Shown one piece after another: positions 12,301 through 23,669 of a stretch of DNA of 64,000 bases. Made by a program: the position numbers and the translations under genes. Under the pieces are notes generated by a model. That model was not told where the DNA came from. It did no database searches and worked only from the letters and a program-made list of their open reading frames with translations. Every line of letters begins with the position of its first letter. Position 1 is the first letter of the stretch. Source of the DNA: Gautieria morchelliformis (lineage: Eukaryota; Basidiomycota; Agaricomycetes; Gomphales; Gomphaceae); NCBI GenBank assembly GCA_015179125.1, contig WHVA01000100.1:204152-268151 (forward strand), read 5' to 3'.

Positions 12301-13392
12301 CGTCCCCAATCAGTACGACCTGTGCGTCTATCGAGGGCACCAAAACTCTCCTGCACAAGTTTCTCTCTAGCTTGGTGGATACGCGGATCATCAGTAGGCA
12401 GCAGAAATGCATCCAAAGTCGACGAAGCTGGTCTATAGAGACGCTTCAGAAGATCTTTCCAGTCGTCTGGCATATCTGATTTCTTCATGTCTACAGCCAT
12501 GAGGTAGACACGTGTCCGCGTGTGAGGGATATAAAAGTTCTTGGTGTCCACGCGCATATAGGATGCACTGTACGATTTGCCCTCAAAATATTTCTGGACT
12601 TTAGGCCAGGGTGCGCCGCAGACATTTTCGAGTATGACGAGTGGGGGGCGATGGTTTGTGACCCAAGACATCATCCCACGAAACGTGCGGCCAGACTCTC
12701 CTTCGGCATCGATGTCTTGCTTCTCATTATTCAAGTTGGAGTAGTCAACACACGATGTGCCTGCAATAAGGATGTCGACGTCGCCAGGAACCTTTACGCG
12801 TGATCCGTAGGCAGTCGTACTGAGGACACAGTGCGAGGGTCAATCAATCAATCAAAAAAAAAAAAAAAAAAAAAAAAAAAGAGTGGGAGATGACTCACGC
12901 GTATTCGTCACCCAACTCACAGACATCGCGGAACAGAATCGGCGGTCGAAAGTTCCGTTCAATGTATGCTTGCTTGAACGGCTCGATCTCGCACGAGAAA
13001 ACATGCTCAATCTCGAGGTGAACGCCATATTTCTCCTTGATAGATCTGCATATAAGATCTAGCGCGAGGAGAGGCGACTCTGTGCCTGAACACATGGTGG
13101 CAACGCGTAAACTGCGTCCTTTCACGCGTTCAACGACACCCTTCATTTGGGGAATACGATCGACAAGGTCGGCGAATATAGTTGGGATATCGCTGATGGG
13201 AGGAAGAGCAGACTGGTCAGGAGGGAGCTTGCTACCCGCCTTCGAAGTCACCTGTGGCGCGTCGACGTCCTCCATGTCAGACGCGTCGCGTTCAGAGCCG
13301 TCTGACGTGTCATTGTGTTTTTTGCTACCTTTGAAAAATGTGGTCAACTTTTTCTGTCCATGCGGACGTTCGCCTGTAGCGCGTTTTGCCAT
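6326..13392 (-). CDS. DNMT5: DNMT5-type DNA cytosine methyltransferase with RING and SNF2 ATPase
   Basis: ATP-dependent CpG maintenance methyltransferase of the fungal DNMT5 (Rad8-type) family, nuclear. Ten exons: 13392-12899, 12819-12224, 12171-12042, 11986-9174, 9117-8114, 8073-7975, 7924-7737, 7684-6863, 6804-6592, 6542-6326, sum 6576 nt, 2191 aa. Residues 13-20 are QKKLTTFF, a PCNA-box match. Methyltransferase: ATMCSGTESPL (about 98-108), SCEIEPF, catalytic Cys188 in GTSCVDYSN, ILENV, RTRVYLMAVD, LAGNAMSTTV (about 474-483). A Cys cluster CDC..CEDC..CVKC spans 559-586. SNF2: DEVGYGKTAI (about 1190), PPHLTRQW, IDEYT (about 1605) in place of DEAH, LSGTPP. RING at about 1963-2010 (CPRC...CGHMGCHSC). 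Last helicase motif QAIGRLRRFGQ. Start is ATG 13392; the GTG at 13398 is not used. The 40-nt intron 8074-8113 is the weakest junction. No chromodomain is visible before the methyltransferase. Confidence 0.93.
12854..12880. repeat. 27-base poly(A) tract inside a DNMT5 intron
   Basis: An uninterrupted run of 27 A on the plus strand (T on the coding strand), preceded by (CAAT)n, lies in the 79-nt intron 12820-12898. On the transcript it is a very long polypyrimidine stretch near the 5' side of the intron. Its length is likely to vary between reads and strains. Confidence 0.9.
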
Positions 13393-13637
13393 GACCACTC
13401 CCAGAATGCGACCTTACGGTAGGGAGCTGGGGTGTAAAAGGGAAGACGCGTCGTTACAGTGTGACAGTAACGCGATATTCTGATATGCGTCTCGGAAACT
13501 CCCAGTCGGCTAGAATAATTGCTCTCAAGCTATGCTTCAAATTCTCATGGTGAAGTCACTAGCTGTGAATATCACTTACCCTAGTGATAGTATCTATGCT
13601 ACGGCATGCCGTGTGTTGTACTTTTCACCGTACCACT
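13393..13637. promoter_or_regulatory. Divergent intergenic promoter region (DNMT5 / acyltransferase)
   Basis: The 245 bp between the DNMT5 ATG (minus) and the acyltransferase ATG (plus) must hold both promoters. I see no clear TATA box or repeated motif. Confidence 0.4.
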
Positions 13638-15509
13638 ATGCCACCTTGGACACGGGTTCAAGGCCTGAACCAGGACGAGGCGTTCACTCGTCCACTGGGG
13701 TACTAGAAGCTGCATACTACTGGGACAGTGTATGTTCTGGAATCTCCGATAGTAAAGTATATCCATTATTTTCACCCCTCAGCCATTGATGTCGTTTTGC
13801 GGGAAAGCCTTGCTGCAGGTGACATTCGAAACCTCTGCGTCTGACGTGTCATCTTTGGGACTGTTGTCTTCCCAGAATGTCGCCAGGGCCTGGCTAGCTA
13901 CGAAGAAACTCCATCCACTACTTGGCGCCAGGGTCCACGAACGACCGGATGCGAGCGGGCTCGATTTTGTGGTTGACGAGGCCCACTTGAATGCGGTCAG
14001 TTCAGACGAGATTATGTTTGAGACCCTCCAGTCGGATGAAGAAGCCTGCGCCCTGGTGGACAAACTTATGAACGGGTCTCGGAGGCTCGCAATGGGGCAG
14101 CTTGTCCGGCTTTGGATTATCTCACTCCACCGTTCCCCATCCACCTCCCCGTCTTCAACTTCATATCAGTTATTCTTATACATGGGACATAGCATTCACG
14201 ATGGAGTGGCTCAGACCACCATTGTCAGAACATTCTTCGACATTCTGGCCCGCCCTTCATCTTCGGATATGTATATCCCCAAGGACAATTTGGAAACTCG
14301 ACTGATGCTACATCTTCCCATGGACGATTTAAACCCCTCACGCAAGTATTCAATTGCCAGACAACGATGGCGGTTCGCCATCGCTCAGGTGGTTCACTCT
14401 AACAAGGCCGCGGCTTGGAAAGTGAGTTCGCCTTCTCCACTTCTGAACATACACCGTGACATACGACGTTCCTCAAACAGGGCGGCCACGCGCTTCCCCG
14501 CACTATCACACCGTTGAGGCCGGAGAACCTCCCACTTTCTCGGACGTTTAGACACCAGCTTTCAGAAGAGCTCGTTAACCGTGTTCTCAAGTCTTGTCGA
14601 CAGGCGGGAATCACCTTCGGCCATGCACTTCCGGTTCTTGTCCAGCTGGCTTATGCCCGAATTCTGCATCGTCTGTACGCTCAAGGTGCACTCTCAGAAG
14701 CAGAATGGACACATCGAATCGCACAGCCAATGCATTTTTCTGGTCCGCTCAACTTGAGGCCATATCTCGACCCTGAATGGCTTGCAACAGGGGAGCGGGC
14801 CGTGTCTGCGCGGCTGTTTCGTACTACAGAAACACACTTCCGGCAATGCCGGTCGCTCGGACACTGCCACGGGGCTCTCTTGCCCTGGAAAACCCACCGT
14901 TTGACACGTTGCTTTCCAAGGGTCGTTTCTTGCATAGGTGTCGCATAGCAAAAAAACAGACCAGTGACTTTTTGAATCACCCATTGCAGACAGAGTTTGC
15001 CCAGATATTGAGGCTCCCAAAGCTCAGAAAAGCTAGATCCAATGCACTTAATTGGAGAACTCAACTGGCAGCTACACGCACAAAAGGAACTCAAGGAAGG
15101 AATCTCCCATTGGGTACCACTGTTCCGGAAATCGCTCTAGACGAGCATATAATGGCAATGTCCAACTCATGTTCGACATTGGGTGATGTACGTATAAATG
15201 CTTCTCCGTGGATGTCGGTGCTCGGTACTGACCGGTATGAAGCTCACCACGAAAGTTCCTGCAGAATATCCATTGAATGGGCCCCCATCCCTAGGGCGTC
15301 TTCGTCTCAGCTCAATCCGACATTACCTCCGATGTCGTTCTGCTGAATTGTACCTCACGTCGGTTTCTTACCGCCACAAGCTCCAACTGGTCGCGTTCTG
15401 CGATACCCGTGCCTACGGTGAGACATTGGTGCCGGAATGGCTGTCCAATCTCGGGCAGGCCATTGAGTGGTACCTGGGTGGCACCGAAATCCAGACGGCG
15501 AGGCTGTGA
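13638..15509 (+). pseudogene. Acyl-CoA-dependent acyltransferase (condensation-like fold), two one-base frame breaks
   Basis: Member of the BAHD/condensation-like acetyltransferase group found in fungi (trichothecene acetyltransferase and alcohol acetyltransferase relatives); acyl acceptor unknown. Exons as read: 13638-13729, 13783-14421, 14481-15187, 15243-15509. Catalytic HxxxDG is present as HSIHDG about 14188-14205. Other family text: EAFTRPLG at the N-terminus, WLATKKLHPLLGARV, FSGPLNLRPYLDPEW, FLHRCRIAKKQ, and RSAELYLTSV near the C-terminus. The frame breaks at GGGG 13697-13700 (after TRPLG) and again near 14785-14795 (after DPEWLATGER, in a G-rich run); in each case one base is missing and the downstream frame then continues with good conservation. 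Either a recent pseudogene or two homopolymer undercalls; the otherwise intact domain favours sequence error or very recent decay. Confidence 0.8.
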
Positions 15510-16461
15510 ACGCGGATCAAAAAATCTATAGATCGGATGCTTACGTAACATCTCTTACCGTGTCTCGAATGAACTCTCCTTCCCGCTTTAAAACTCACAA
15601 TGAAGAGTAGTACGGTAACACGTCTGCAGTAGTAAAGTGCTCCTCTGTCCGACGGTGTGTGCGTGGCCAGTGGCCACGAAGATTTTGGACCGATCAAGAG
15701 CAGTGATCCGTCGATGGGCTGCCTGCGATGGGATCGGGCGACCGAGTCGCTGTCAGCACAAGTCCCCAGGACCACTGTTCAAAATAACTCGCGCTGCTTG
15801 CTCTTGCTACGCGGCAGTTTCGTTTCGCTCCCAGTCACAGCTGCGTGACTCGTGACACCAAGAAAACCAAGCGTGAGATGGTACACAAACTCGGTAATAT
15901 TCTATGAGAATAAATGTGTTTTTTACCCAAGTTTCTAGCATTTACTATAATGTCTCAGCCTGAATCACACTTTCCTGCAACGCCATGGAAGGAGATCAGA
16001 CGACGAGGCGTTGAACGCTAGAGCTGCAGGTGAAAAGATCAACCAGAAAAGATCAACCAGCGACTTGGCACCTGAATAGGTACAGCGCTAAAGAAACAAG
16101 GACGGGGGACTAATGTACGTTTGAGGATCTGGAATCCTCAAAATCCGAATGTACTTACTAAGCGGATAAAGTGCTACTGCAAGAAAGAGCGAAATAACAC
16201 TTCCGTGTGTGTGCGGGTCTTGGGTGCTGGAAATAGTGCGGGGGTGTTCGACCGAGGTGCGTGATGTACCAATCGACTGTAAACTCGATCAAGAGCGACT
16301 TTTATATCAACCACTCAGGGGGTGTGGTCATTATGCCCGTCTACTCGCACCTGAGAAGCAAATTCCTGCTGGCCACCTCGGACATCGTTCCCCTTATAAT
16401 CCCCGCACTGTATCAACGACCCCCCTTTATTCCCTAGCATAATCTAGCACGTATACCTCTA
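15510..16461. other. Intergenic region
   Basis: No gene recognised. A 16-bp tandem duplication (AGAAAAGATCAACC twice) sits at about 16035-16062, and TTATATCA near 16301 could be the TATA element of the gene starting at 16462. Confidence 0.4.
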
Positions 16462-17620
16462 ATGTACCGTCTCCTCGCTCTTACTCCTCTCATCCTTTCC
16501 AGCACTGTCTACGCTGCGCAAAGCACAGACCATCTTTGCGACGTCTCAAATGCTAAACTTGACATTCCATCTGGACAAACAAATGTGACCCTCCCCTCCG
16601 GCGTAAAACCGAGGTTTATTACTGTTGGACTTGGAACGCAGAATTACACCTGTTCCTCCTCCGGGACATACATGTACGTTCCCCCTCGTTTTCTATTTGT
16701 CTTTTTGCAGTCTTTCATGCCAGCTATTACACTTAGAAACGTTGGGGCAGTGGCAGAGCTCCTCGACATATCATGTTTAGTCTCTGACAAAGCATTTACT
16801 TCACTGCGCAAACGCGCCCCCTTTCCCGACTCCGATGCCGTATGGGAGCACGAAGCTCGAGTCCGTGCTCTACTAGGTCCCAACCGTCTACGTCTCGGCC
16901 AGCACTACTTCGAAACCAACCCCACAGGTGCCGCCGGCGTCACACCCGTGTTCGACTTCCGCGGAGACCTCCTCAAAAATGATAGCCAGGCATTTACAGC
17001 GGTTACTAAGCTCGGTGGTCTTCTGGCACCTACGAACAGTACTCAAGATGTCGACTGGCTCGAACTGAGCACCTTCCAGGGAAACGCTGCCTCATTTGTT
17101 TTCCGTGTCGATACCCATTTCGGACAGCCCCCCAAGACAGTTAGTCTGACTGTGTTTGCCAACGATTTACTGATCTTAGCGAGATAATCAGTGCCAGCCC
17201 GGATCCGCACAAATTCAAGTACGCTATAGCGCCAAGTATTGTACGTGCTGATTCACACTGGGTTCACATTCCTGACCTGGTATGTCAACAGGGTTCTTCC
17301 AAAACAGCACCTCCGGGACTGCGGCCGCTAGTGGCAGCAGCAACAAAGTAAATGCTGCCCTGTCATCCAATTCCGAGTCCTCGGATTCTGCCAGCCTACA
17401 AAAGCTACTCAACTATGCGCCAGCAGTTTTGGCCCTACTCGCTCTCACGACCGTCCTGTCACTTGTCGCCGTCGCCTTCGGCATCATGACCCTCTGCAGG
17501 GGTCGCCGTTCATCGATACCAACTCGTTCTGCACCGGCGTATCATCCGGTGCAGCTTCCTCGAGCCAAGCAGCCAATGGGGGAGAGCTACCATGACGACC
17601 CGGAGCCATACGGTGCATGA
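16462..17620 (+). CDS. DUF3455 secreted/membrane protein with C-terminal TM helix
   Basis: Function unknown. Four exons (16462-16673, 16737-17139, 17192-17240, 17292-17620) give 330 aa. The N-terminus is a signal peptide (LLALTPLILSSTVYA). The DUF3455 core follows: LPSGVKPRFITVGLGTQNY, TYINVGAVAELLD, GQHYF, TPVFDFRG, VDWLEL, FVFRVDTHFGQPPK, then CQPGS and VRYSAKYWFF after the third exon. This order matches the family, which is common in extracellular proteins of fungi. Unusual here is a C-terminal extension: a Ser-rich linker, one transmembrane helix (APAVLALLALTTVLSLVAVA, about residues 260-285) and a short cytosolic tail rich in Pro/Arg. The protein is therefore probably a type I plasma-membrane protein with an extracellular DUF3455 domain. 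Confidence 0.88.
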
Positions 17621-17885
17621 ACAAGAAAGAACCTTCACGACTTCCTCACGTATTACCCCTTTTATTTATATTTCTGCATGGACAATATTGGCAATGCACT
17701 CGTTTTATAGAATGAATGGTTATTTTGGGATTATAATTGTAGGCATAAAACATGGGTCAAGTAAAGCTGCAGATCTAAGATACAGTATAGTGCGGCAAGA
17801 ACAAGCATCGATACACATGGCGCATATACGTCGTACTGTAAATAAGAATGTCAAAAATGTAAACCACACGGCTAAAGGTGCAACA
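17621..17885. other. Convergent 3' intergenic spacer
   Basis: 265 bp between the stop of the DUF3455 gene and the stop of the START-domain gene; A/T-rich, presumably two poly(A) sites. No further feature seen. Confidence 0.5.
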
Positions 17886-20800
17886 TCAATGCCGTCTGAC
17901 AATGCCAATTAAAAAATCCCAGCCACCAATGGCGTACTTGAGTTCCACCAGTCGCTTTATCTCCCGCCATCCGCCACTCCCGCCCTCCACCTCGCTCAAA
18001 TCCCGTGTGATATATATAAAGTCGGCCGGGGTGAGAAGCGACCGCAAGAGGGATCCGAATAGAAAAGAAATCAATCCAATGATCAGTACTGTTGAGAGAG
18101 GATAAAGTCGAGTGTCCATGACATCTGTTTTCACAGCGAGCGATGGAACACTAGAGCTGCTGCGACTCGGTGATACGGAACCCGATAGAGGGGATGAGCG
18201 GGACAAGTTGGGAAAATCGACAGTCCGGGAGCCTCGTCTGAAAAGGGCATTCGGATAAACGTTCAGGAAGCTCAGAAGACCTAATGGCGGAACTGTCGTG
18301 GTCTCTCCGTCTTCAGGAGGTGGACGCAACAAATCCTAATACAGCGGGTTCAACCACTATTTTAGAGTTCCTTTCGTTATGTGCACTCACTGCAGCTTCG
18401 GACTGTGCATCTTCCCCAGGTGACGTCTCTCTGCCAGATTCGGACTTCTCCTCGCCCGCTCCCGACCCAGCACTTGTTGCTGTAATCTCATCGACCAGGA
18501 CAGAATTATTATAGAGCGTTGTGGCAACTGCGATAGGCTCGGTGAGTGCCCTGGGCGGTGCCTCTGTCCCTGAAATCAAGGGAATTCTGCAAAGGAAGCG
18601 GTCAAAATATGCCTGCAACCCGTCGATGTCCCATACCTCGACAAAACGGGCATTTTCCCGAGTCGTTCATCTTCGAGTTCTCGACGTAAGTATCGCATTG
18701 AATCCTTTTCATTCATGATTTCCATAGTGGTGCCATCCACAACGACAAGCCCTTTACCTTTTTGTCCGCCTCCGACAGCCGGAAAAACGACAATCTCTGC
18801 GATTGCACCATTCGCTTCAAGGTCTGTCAACCAGGCAGGTCTGGCTGGTGCTTGAACCGACAATGGCTCCTCCGCAACGACGTCATACTGTGCAGTTGGT
18901 AACGTAAATCGCAATAAATGCCTGGGCGGTGAGTCAATATTAAGCCCAGAGGAGTAAAGTGGTGTTGATGGTAATACATGGCATGTGCAGGATATCGGAA
19001 GGTCAGATGACGTCGCAGAGATAGGTGACATAGATAGCGGCTGCCCCGCCCGATTCGGATCTCGCAGGTGAGACGCAAAGCGAACTTCATATCCATCAGG
19101 ATATAACTTAGAATCGACGACAAGCTCTGCAACAAGAAAGTCCACAGGGATTATGTCATCTGGGTGGAAGTCCCCACCGAGAGATGACGTTGAGGCACCC
19201 GCACGTATGCCATCTCTCGACAGTGAGCGCGTCAAATGGATTGTTGACGAGGCCGCAGATATGCGCCGAGTCCTGATAGTCGAAGCGGGAGACGCTGTTG
19301 GGGACGAGACAGACGAGGCGGGATGCTCGGGTGAGTCAGAAACGTCAGGCAAGGGGTTCGTTTCTGTAGTCTGGCGCGGCGTTATTACGTCTGGAACAGA
19401 AGGATTAAGTGAGACCAGGATCGTGCTTCTGAACTTTTTGGTTGATGTATGGTATCTTGTCGAGATGAGAGCCCGAGCTTCGTCCCTCCGGGTAAGCTTC
19501 CAAGCCAATTCCTGCGGTTCGAACCCCTCAACACCGCAGGAGCCGTCCTCCGGAAGCAAAGCCACTTCAGACGGGGGAAGCCTCATTACTGGAGGGACCA
19601 TATTTCTTTTCATGTATTGCTCGATGGCAAGAATAGCGCGAGGAAGCGCTGCGTTAAGCATCGAATTAAACGCAACGGGTACCGATCCCGCATAATCTAC
19701 AGACACCACGTAAGTGCATTTGGTTGAAGGAATGGCGTAATTCTCTGTGGTATATGGATCTAGGGTCTCGAGAATCCACCCCTGGATCATGACTCGGCCA
19801 ATTGGTAGTCCGTGTGGATTATATTTGGCGGCATCAAAAGCGGCAACTGAAGTTGGGCTGAACGAAGCCGATGCACAGATGATAGCTGACGAGACGGGGT
19901 AAGGCGATGCAGCACCGTTACGTTGTCCTGCAGCGGAGTCTGGGGGTTGAAACAATCTAGCCGATATACTAGCCAGATAAAAGCCTCTATCTCTGAAAGG
20001 GAAACCACCCTTTGAGACTACAAAAGCAGTATGGCAACCGGTGCCAAACTCTTGAAGGACAACGGCGGAATCGAAACGATCATCCCAGGCCGCCCTAGAG
20101 TCGTAATGGTTGACAACATGCGAAACCTCGTCCGCAGAAACACCTTCAATAACCTTTTCGCCCTTATGGACTGGGATAGCGACAGAGATACCTGGAAAGA
20201 GTTTCCGATGCACTGGAAAACCTTTGTCATTGACCAGAGTCCAACCATCGACGGCGGATTCAGTGCGTAAATCTCGAAGAAATGCAAGCGCCGAAAGTGC
20301 GCAAGCCATTGGGGGCTCCGAGGGCGATGGGGGTGAATCAGTGGCAGCAGTCCCCGCACCAAGCGACAGCGACGCAGCATTGACGGCAGCAGAGGTGGTG
20401 GCGGTAGTCTGTTCGACGGCACGTGTCCAGAAATTAACCAGAGGACTGGAAAACCGGGGAGCTGATCCAGCCCACTGCATAACTCCGGTCCTGACAGTGG
20501 GGCCACTCTCAACATTATCGCCGTCGCTTTCTTCATTCCACTCTTCACGACGACGTCTGATGACCCCGAGGACTGGCGGCTGATCCAGAGGGACACGTAC
20601 TGGCTTCACGCGCTTCATTTTGGTTAGGACTTTCACCTCACTTTCGGGAAGATCCTCAACGTCGACTTTAACCTTGGTGCCATTCACGACAACGACTCCT
20701 TTTTCCTTGGAAGTGCCTCTGCGTACAAAGGCCATAAGTCGCTCATCACCAACAAAGAGCGCATCGTGTGCAATGGTTAGCCACAAGCCACCCCCACCGC

Positions 20801-23442
20801 TTGACAGACGGTGACGTCGCAAGCATGATACCGTTTGAGGAGGAGGATCGACGACGACCTCAAGAGAAGAGGCCCAGGTATCGAGATCGCACCGAAGTTC
20901 GCACTCGACGTATGGTAACGTTATGGGAATAATTCTTGTAGGAGAATGAGCTTGATCTAGAGCAGGGACACCAGGCGATGGTTGCGTAGGGTCGGGGGCG
21001 GTGTCGCGATTTCCATTGGAGGCGAAATCGACAGACCCAGAAGTTGACCTCCGATTCTCACAGCCTTCGTACTCGAGTTTGAAACTTCCTTTATCGTGGT
21101 CATACCGGGAGCTGAGTGACCTTGCCCCTCCAAGGCGAGTATTGACGGGAGGTCCTCCACATTTAATGGCGTATTCACCGACACCGGCCACAGCATTGAC
21201 CATCTGCTGAGGGATGGATGATTTGCCTGCCCAACCTCGCGGATCCGATTGCTCGAGGAGTGTCAAAAGTGTGGTCGTGGGCGAGAGCGTTTCGATGGCC
21301 CAACCTTGAAGGTCAACTTGGGTGCGAATAATGTTTGGCTCAGGTGGAGGGATGGAAGAAAATAGTTGCGTATCATCTGTCGAGAATGAGAAGACGTGTA
21401 CCGTCGTAGGTGATTTGTATACCGTCTTTAAAAGAACGACGTCTCTTGCACTACTGGCATTTAGAAAGGGACCATTCATCCACACTTTCAGAAGTTACCC
21501 ACTTTGATGGCCAATTAGGTTTGGATCGCCAATGCCACAGCTCCGTGAGTTCGTTGACATCCTCAATTAAGACAGCGTCATCGTGTCCCTTGTCCCAGTA
21601 GCCTCGAGCGCCGGGAGACGCTATGGTGCTGTAAAGATCCCATAATCCAACACCAACAAATACTGCTTCCGCACGATAGACAACCAGTGTTGGGTCTATA
21701 GAGTCAAGCTGGGTAACAGTAACACCTCGAGACTCGGAATCTGGGTAGGGTATGATCTCATTTGTCCCATGAACCTACGTACAAACTTACTGCGTTTCCA
21801 TTTTGCCTCGGGTTCCTGGAGCAGGGAAGAAAAGTAGATGTAATTGCGTTTCACGCGGGTCAAAATGACTTTCTCAGCCGCAGAAGTACGGCTTATACCA
21901 TCACGGTGCGACACACCTCTCCGGGGAGTAATGGACGATGCAGAAATCTCGCCACTACTTTCACCAGTGGACAAGCTGTGAAAGCTGAGTCCACTAACAC
22001 TTGATGTATCCTGCAGCATCTGGCGGGACAAGGTGAATGATGTGGGGTCTCGCGGCTCCATATCCAGGACTGGGTGGGGTAATCCATTAAGCCGTAGTCC
22101 TGACGCACTGCCTGAGATCTCGACAGTCAGCTTGACTTTCAAAATGGATTGAGTATCGGGCAACGATGAATGGCGAATACGGAGAGTGGTATGTCCTGAA
22201 TCAGCAGATGTCAATGTCCGACTGGCCGTGACCTTCCATGGGAGAGCTGCGACTACATCTGATGAGGCGCGGGTGGAAATTTGGATATCCCACCCTATCA
22301 CATCAGGTAGGATACACTCGATGCATCTCTCTAGGCGTTTTTTTGCTTTGGCTTCGTTGACTTCTTCTAATGCTTTCACTGCATGAGCAGAGGTCTCGTC
22401 TTCGTCTTCATGAACAATCGAGTACTCCACGTTCAAAGCCTCGCGACCAACATCAAAAACAACCCTTTCAAGAGTGACCCCCATGCCGTATGCACATAAT
22501 AAAGGAAGCCGGTGCCCACGTTTCTGTACAACTCGAAGTAGTCCATGCACCATTGTTGGCAACTGTTGAGACAGAGCGGACGACAAGGTCCAAGCCGCCT
22601 TTAAATCGTGTTGCCAGAAGCAGGTCATACGCAACTTGTTATTGCCGGAGAGGAGTGGGGGTGCGTTCTCTCCATCTAGAGACTGAGCATGTATGGTTTG
22701 TATGCACCAAGCGAACACTTATGGAAAAATAAGTATGATGTCCTAAAACGGATAAAGGAACATACAGTGTACATGTGAGCGAACATATGGTGGCGCTGGT
22801 CTCAGATAGGCTGGTTCATCATGGGAACGAGGGAGTGAGGTCGAGATGTCTATTAGAGTTGTTGCATCGTGAAACGTCTTGGATATCGTGACTGCATCCC
22901 TTGGGCTAAGATAGATTAGGGAGAAGTCAGGTCAACTAGTAGGGTCGACAGGCACGTCCTAGGACTGACTTACTTTGCGGGCCAACCCAGTGCATAGTTT
23001 GTCCGTGTAATTCTTGTATTCCAGTCGAACATCTCGACAAGATTAGAGCCTTCAACGGCAGGATCCCAGTCGCCCCTGATCTCCGGAGTAGATAGCACGG
23101 CCCGCCATTTGTCTAAATCGGCTAGTGAACCCTCTAGAGGGACGTCTAATACAATACGCATAATGTCCCCGCGGTTGGTTTGTCGGCGATGGATCACAAT
23201 CCCTTCCGTGTCCATAGCACGTCCCTTCCCAGCAGTATTAGAACCAAATTTCTGGCCAAGCTGAGGAGGCGAAGCCGGTAAATGCACGCGCTTCCATGCC
23301 GGTGAACTTGTGGACACCAGTAAGGAACGAAACTGTGCCTCAGCCTTTGAAAGTGCTGAGGCCCATGACTGACGAAGTCTGTATGCCGTCACGTCAGCTG
23401 TAAACGAACATTTCAGAGAACTAACCTAGGACCGTCTGACAT
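17886..23442 (-). CDS. Large START-like lipid-transfer protein with C-terminal TM anchor
   Basis: Probable membrane-anchored lipid binding or transfer protein. Eight exons: 23442-23426, 23378-22974, 22905-22766, 22717-21791, 21740-21503, 21453-18637, 18586-18391, 18335-17886; sum 5190 nt, 1729 aa. Exon 1 is only 17 nt. START-like text recurs: near the N-terminus IRGDWDPAVEGSNLVEMFDW, NTRITRTNYALGWP, ARDAVTISKTF-type; again ARGYWDKGHDDAVLIEDVN with KPNWPSNSARDVVLLKTVYKS; and a third in the middle, ISVAIPVHKGEKVIEGVSAD, DDRFDSAVVLQEFGTGCHT, FRDRGFYLASISARL, YVVSVDYAGSVP. So at least three START folds are strung together with Ser/Pro-rich linkers. The last exon carries one hydrophobic helix (LSTVLIIGLISFLFGSLL) near the end, suggesting tail anchoring. 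Ligand unknown. The family exists in many Agaricomycetes but lacks a name that I recall. Confidence 0.85.
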
Positions 23443-23669
23443 TGCAGGGCAGGGTACTTCGTGACGGCTGTGGGGTGACGCGCGTTTCACGTAGCTCAAC
23501 GTTATGTAACTCGTCATGCGTAAGCACAGTTATCGTAGTGATATTTACCTTCATGAATTAACGGTAAACTTCGTTATGTTGGTACTGTTACCACCCCAGC
23601 CACGGAGAACTGAAACAGATTGATAATAGGTCGATCAACGATCAGCTTGATGGCAGCTTTAACATCTAT

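Noticed and set aside
12854-12880. Poly(A) tract as a retroposed tail
   Set aside because: It lies within an intron with good splice sites and no target-site duplication or retrogene next to it.
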